Positions 38,461 through 41,697 of a stretch of 41,697 nucleotides of DNA are shown piece after piece (position 1 is the first letter of the stretch; the number at the start of each line of letters is the position of its first letter). The stretch comes from Actinomycetes bacterium. GTDB lineage: Bacteria > Actinomycetota > Acidimicrobiia > Acidimicrobiales > JAJZJN01. The position numbers were made by a program, and so were the translations under genes. The notes under the pieces are model-generated. The model was given only the letters and a program-made list of their open reading frames with translations, was not told the origin of the DNA and searched no databases. Where the stretch lies: contig JAJZJN010000006.1 in NCBI GenBank assembly GCA_021851165.1, forward strand, positions 1 to 41,697. The letters are read 5' to 3'.

Positions 38461-39326
38461 TGCTCGTCTTGGCAATCGAGTCGGCCACCGAAGCTGTCGG
38501 TGTGGCTCTCGCTGATGGCGATGGTGTGATCGCGTCGGTCTCGTTGCGCCGCGGAATGCGTCATGTCGAGGCGATCGCGCCCTCGATAGCCTTCGTGTGC
38601 CGGCGTGCCGGGGCGAGTCTCAGCGAGGTCGATGTGCTGGCCGTAGACGTGGGTCCTGGGCTGTTTGCCGGGTTGCGCGCTGGCGTGGGAACTGCCAAGG
38701 CCCTCGGTTTCGCTCTGCAGGTCGAAGTGGCTGGCCGCACGAGCCTGGACGTGCTTGCTGCAGCGGCTCTACTGGGTGCGCCCGACCTACGAGGGCAATC
38801 CTCCGGGATGCCAGTGGAAGTGGTGCCTGTCGTGGACGCCAGGCGCGGGGAGGTCTTCTCCGCTCGATTCGTAGTGGCCGATGGTCGTGAGGGCCCGCTC
38901 GACGGTTCAGGTGCGATGTTGCAGATCGGGGAAGTCCGGCTCGATGAGCCGGGAATCTTAGCGGAGCGCCTGCGGTCGAGCGAGGTGCCCGTGTGGCTGG
39001 TCGGGAACGGAGCTCTTCGCTACTCGGTGGCATTCCAGGGGATCCCCACCGTCGAGCTCGGTGGATCCGTCCTAGCCGATCCACCGGTCGAGGTGCTGTC
39101 CCTGCTCGGTGTCCAAGCTGCGATGGAGGGCAACACAGTGCTTGCCGAGGATCTTGCTCCCATGTACCTCCGTGATGCCGGAGCGCGGGCGAACTTCACC
39201 AGGCGGACGCCATCCGGTCACCAGCGTGCAGTGCTGTCCGGAATCGGGCCCGTTGTGCCAGGGCCCACCGTGCCAGGGCCCGCCGTGCCAGGGCCCGCTG
39301 TGCCAGGGGAGCAGTGCAGTCCGTGA
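38460..39326 (+). CDS. tsaB: tRNA threonylcarbamoyladenosine complex dimerisation subunit TsaB
   Basis: A 288-residue ASKHA-fold protein that binds TsaD to form the t6A transferase. LVLAIESATEAVGVALADGDG opens the domain, RGMRHVEAIAPSIAFV is the conserved helix, and VDVGPGLFAGLRAGVGTAKALGFAL is the family signature. APMYLRDAGARANF closes the normal fold. The last 30 residues are a VPGPA repeat tail. GTG 38460 shares one base with the tsaE stop. There is one TTA codon at 38958. Confidence 0.94.
   Translation: MLVLAIESATEAVGVALADGDGVIASVSLRRGMRHVEAIAPSIAFVCRRAGASLSEVDVLAVDVGPGLFAGLRAGVGTAKALGFALQVEVAGRTSLDVLAAAALLGAPDLRGQSSGMPVEVVPVVDARRGEVFSARFVVADGREGPLDGSGAMLQIGEVRLDEPGILAERLRSSEVPVWLVGNGALRYSVAFQGIPTVELGGSVLADPPVEVLSLLGVQAAMEGNTVLAEDLAPMYLRDAGARANFTRRTPSGHQRAVLSGIGPVVPGPTVPGPAVPGPAVPGEQCSP
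39255..39309 (+). repeat. 15-bp tandem repeat in the tsaB 3' end
   Basis: Three units GTGCCAGGGCCC followed by ACC, GCC or GCT, plus a partial fourth. They encode VPGPx repeats. The template-strand form TGGCACGGCGGGCCC matches the alr unit at 12 of 15 positions. Confidence 0.97.
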
Positions 39327-39862
39327 GCGACGCTGGCGAGCGGTTGTCGGTCGTGAGAGCGCTCCGCGTGGTCCCGATGCAGCGCCGTCATCTCCGAGCC
39401 GTGATGCGCATAGAGCACGAGGCGTATCCGAGGCCATGGTCATCGACCTTGTTCTTGTCCGAGCTCTCCCAGCGGGCCTCGCGGCGCTACGCGGTGGCTG
39501 TGGTTGGTCCCAGAGTCGTCGGGTATGCGGGTCTCATGCTGGTCGAGGAGGACGGGCATGTGAACACTCTCACCGTCGACCCCGTGTGGCACCGACACGG
39601 AATCGGAACGCTGCTGCTACTGGACTTGGCGAGGGTCGCGGTTACAAGGGGAGCGCGCCACCTGACACTGGAGGTGCGTGCCGGCAACGAAGGCGCACAG
39701 GCTCTCTATCGTAAGTTCGGTTTTGCCCCGGTTGGCCTCCGGCGCAACTACTACTCCGAGACGGGGGAGGATGCGATCGTGATGTGGGCCCGTGACATCG
39801 ATGATGAGCGGTACGCAGCCAGGCTGGCCCTCATCGAGCAGCAGCTACGCTCGACCAAGTGA
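39323..39862 (+). CDS. rimI: Ribosomal-protein-alanine N-acetyltransferase RimI
   Basis: A 179-residue GNAT enzyme that acetylates the N-terminus of S18. LRVVPMQRRHLRAVMRIEHEAYPRPWSSTLFLSEL is the RimI opening. NTLTVDPVWHRHGIGTLLLLDL contains the acetyl-CoA loop, and TLEVRAGNEGAQALYRKFGFAPVGLRRNYYSETGEDAIVMW is the characteristic end. GTG 39323 overlaps the tsaB stop as GTGA; an in-frame GTG at 39314 is three codons longer. Its own stop overlaps the tsaD GTG in the same way. tsaB-rimI-tsaD is a common bacterial order. Confidence 0.94.
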   Translation: MSDAGERLSVVRALRVVPMQRRHLRAVMRIEHEAYPRPWSSTLFLSELSQRASRRYAVAVVGPRVVGYAGLMLVEEDGHVNTLTVDPVWHRHGIGTLLLLDLARVAVTRGARHLTLEVRAGNEGAQALYRKFGFAPVGLRRNYYSETGEDAIVMWARDIDDERYAARLALIEQQLRSTK

Positions 39863-40953
39863 GTCCTGTCCGCAACCCGCCGGCGAGCGATGCGAGCGAC
39901 CAACCTGGCTGGCAAGCGGCTGGGTCGCGTCTGGCTGCGTCGGTTGTCCTGGGTATCGAGACATCGTGTGACGACACGGCGGCGGCTGTCGTAGCCCGGG
40001 GTGGAGCAGTGCGCTCGTCGGTGGTGTCGAGCCAAGTGGATCTGCATGCTGCCTACGGTGGGGTGGTCCCAGAGCTGGCAGGTCGCGCTCATCTCGATCT
40101 GCTGGTGCCGGTGATGCACTCGGCGCTGGCTGAGGCCGGCCTTGGCCTGGCCGGTCTGTCGGGCCCGCCAGTGGACGCCGTGGCTGCCACCATCGGCCCC
40201 GGCCTGATCGGGTCGCTGCTGGTGGGTGTGGGTGCGGCCAAGGCGCTATGCCTGGCATGGGAGGTGCCCTTTGTCGCAGTCAATCATCTGGAAGGTCATT
40301 TGTTCGCTGCCCTGCTCGATCATGACGACCTGACTTGGCCGCTGGTGGTACTGCTCGTCTCGGGAGGCCATACCATCCTGATCTCCATGGAAGGCCCTGG
40401 CAGGTACCGCCTTCTAGGCCAGACGCTGGACGACGCGGCTGGAGAGGCCTTCGACAAGGTGGCGCGGTTCCTCGGGCTCGGCTACCCCGGAGGCCCCGCA
40501 GTCGAGGGAGCCGCGGCTAGTGGGGACCCAGAGGCGTATTCGCTGCCGAGGGCGATGATAGACGAAGGGCTGGACTTCTCCTTCAGCGGGCTGAAGACGG
40601 CTGTGGTCAACCTCGTGCGGAAGCATCCTGACGCATCTAGTGAGGACGTTGCTGCATCGTTCCAGCAGGCGGTTGTGGACGTTGCGGTGGCCAAGGCCAC
40701 TCGTGGGGCCCGGCAGGTGAGAGCTGGCGGCCTGTGTATCGGCGGCGGAGTGGCGGCGAACGGTCCGTTGCGAATGGCGCTCCAGGCGGCAGGCGAGGAA
40801 ATGGGTATTCCGGTGTACCTGCCGAGCAGGGCGATGTGCACTGACAACGCGGCCATGGTGGCGGCAGCAGGGCTGTGGCAGCTGGAGCATCTCGGTGCCA
40901 GCGGCTTGGACACAGGTCCTGATCCTGGTTTGACCCTTGGCGTGATGCCATGA
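39859..40953 (+). CDS. tsaD: tRNA threonylcarbamoyladenosine transferase TsaD
   Basis: A 364-residue ASKHA-fold enzyme that transfers the threonylcarbamoyl group to A37 of ANN-decoding tRNAs. VLGIETSCDDTAAAVV starts the domain at about residue 30, after a short extension. The metal site HLEGH gives His143 and His147, with CTDNAAM supplying the Asp. VSGGHT, LDDAAGEAFDKVARFLGLGYPGGP, FSFSGLKTAV and GGGVAANGPLR are invariant blocks. GTG 39859 overlaps the rimI stop. TsaC, the other t6A enzyme, is not in the window. Confidence 0.97.
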   Translation: MSPVRNPPASDASDQPGWQAAGSRLAASVVLGIETSCDDTAAAVVARGGAVRSSVVSSQVDLHAAYGGVVPELAGRAHLDLLVPVMHSALAEAGLGLAGLSGPPVDAVAATIGPGLIGSLLVGVGAAKALCLAWEVPFVAVNHLEGHLFAALLDHDDLTWPLVVLLVSGGHTILISMEGPGRYRLLGQTLDDAAGEAFDKVARFLGLGYPGGPAVEGAAASGDPEAYSLPRAMIDEGLDFSFSGLKTAVVNLVRKHPDASSEDVAASFQQAVVDVAVAKATRGARQVRAGGLCIGGGVAANGPLRMALQAAGEEMGIPVYLPSRAMCTDNAAMVAAAGLWQLEHLGASGLDTGPDPGLTLGVMP

Positions 40954-40973
40954 TCTCGGCTTGATGGCGCCAG

Positions 40974-41002
40974 TTGCCGACCGGCGCGAAGACCGCTATC
41001 GT
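40974..41002 (+). promoter_or_regulatory. Promoter of groES-groEL
   Basis: TTGCCG (40974-40979), 17 bases, then TATCGT (40997-41002). The transcription start would fall inside the CIRCE element that begins at 41002, an arrangement suited to repression by HrcA. Confidence 0.65.
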
Positions 41003-41028
41003 TAGCACTCGTAACGTAAGAGTGCTAA
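41002..41028 (+). promoter_or_regulatory. CIRCE operator (HrcA binding site)
   Basis: TTAGCACTC at 41002-41010, a 9-base spacer, then GAGTGCTAA at 41020-41028: a perfect match to the CIRCE consensus. It is the target of the heat-shock repressor HrcA and overlaps the start of the groES transcript. Confidence 0.97.
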
Positions 41029-41054
41029 CCGTCCTAACAGGAGGCTTGCCCGTC

Positions 41055-41348
41055 ATGAAGCTCCAGCCCCTCGACGATCGGATCGTCGTCCGCCCTGGCG
41101 AATCGGAGGAAACCACGGCCTCAGGGCTTGTGATCCCCGACACTGCCAAGGAGAAGCCCCAGCAGGGAGAGGTCTTGGCCGTTGGTCCGGGTCGCCGGGC
41201 AGAGAACACTGGAGAGCTGATCCCTCTCGATGTAGCAGCCGGCGACACCGTCGTCTATTCCAAGTACGGCGGGACCGAGATCACAGTCGACGGTGAGGAC
41301 CTGCTGATCCTGTCAAGCCGTGACGTGCTTGCGAAGATGGCCAAGTAG
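41055..41348 (+). CDS. groES: Co-chaperonin GroES
   Basis: A 97-residue co-chaperonin that caps Gro[49 protein letters not shown] has the mobile loop, and [36 protein letters not shown] is the usual end. ATG 41055 has AGGAGG ten bases upstream; the frame upstream crosses the CIRCE element and is not coding. It is followed by groEL after 85 bases, so this is the paired groESL locus. Confidence 0.98.
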   Translation: MKLQPLDDRIVVRPGESEETTASGLVIPDTAKEKPQQGEVLAVGPGRRAENTGELIPLDVAAGDTVVYSKYGGTEITVDGEDLLILSSRDVLAKMAK

Positions 41349-41368
41349 ACGATCCGGCTCAGTAGCTC

Positions 41369-41697
<329 letters not shown>

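Overview
The window is GC-rich, gene-dense chromosomal DNA from an actinobacterium. The gene order from infA to groEL matches, in outline, the ribosomal-protein/glmM/glmS/alr/tsa/groE arrangement known from Mycobacterium. An AftD-type arabinofuranosyltransferase, mycothiol/F420-style proteins and apparently leaderless GTG/ATG starts fit the same phylum. The class Acidimicrobiia is a guess, not a demonstrated placement.

Left part (1-13.6 kb, mostly minus strand): a cell-envelope block. A GT2 glycosyltransferase is cut by the left edge and a GNAT acetyltransferase follows. Then comes a long minus-strand run, in transcription order: NlpC/P60 endopeptidase, DPM/ALG5-like GT2, a GT4 glycosyltransferase fused to a methyltransferase, AftD, a condensation-fold acyltransferase, a PlsC-like acyltransferase and an NAD-dependent epimerase-like protein. 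Together they look like a pathway that builds, methylates and acylates an arabinose-containing surface glycan or glycolipid.

Middle part (13.6-21 kb): mixed metabolism. It holds a type-B carboxylesterase, a class I tRNA with anticodon UAA, a marR-pyrE pair, a TIGR03084/maleylpyruvate-isomerase-like protein, a divergent Lgt-like membrane protein, an SDR overlapping an F420/PPOX-type oxidoreductase gene, and a CitE-like lyase.

Right part (21-41.7 kb, all plus strand): secY-adk-map-infA-rpmJ-rpsM-rpsK-rpsD-rpoA-rplQ-truA, then rplM-rpsI-glmM-glmS-acpS-nnrD-alr, an alpha/beta hydrolase, a family-4 uracil-DNA glycosylase, tsaE-tsaB-rimI-tsaD, and CIRCE-controlled groES-groEL (groEL cut by the right edge). 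Many of these genes overlap by 4 bases (ATGA, GTGA or TTGA), so they are probably translationally coupled.

The most unusual signal is the number of short, in-frame tandem repeats (units of 15, 18, 21, 24 or 45 bp) inside otherwise conserved genes: aftD, the DPM-like GT, nlpC, the esterase, the SDR, truA, glmS, alr, tsaE and tsaB. Four of the 15-bp units (aftD, alr, tsaB, glmS) align to one degenerate consensus around GGCAC...GG..C after rotation, in both orientations relative to the gene. They may belong to a dispersed minisatellite family tolerated in loops and tails of essential proteins. Other notable points are a class I tRNA(UAA) alongside TTA codons in essential genes, a likely CTG start for infA, a duplicated ribosome-binding region that creates a short ORF coupled to rpmJ, and a Lgt homologue without the usual histidine.
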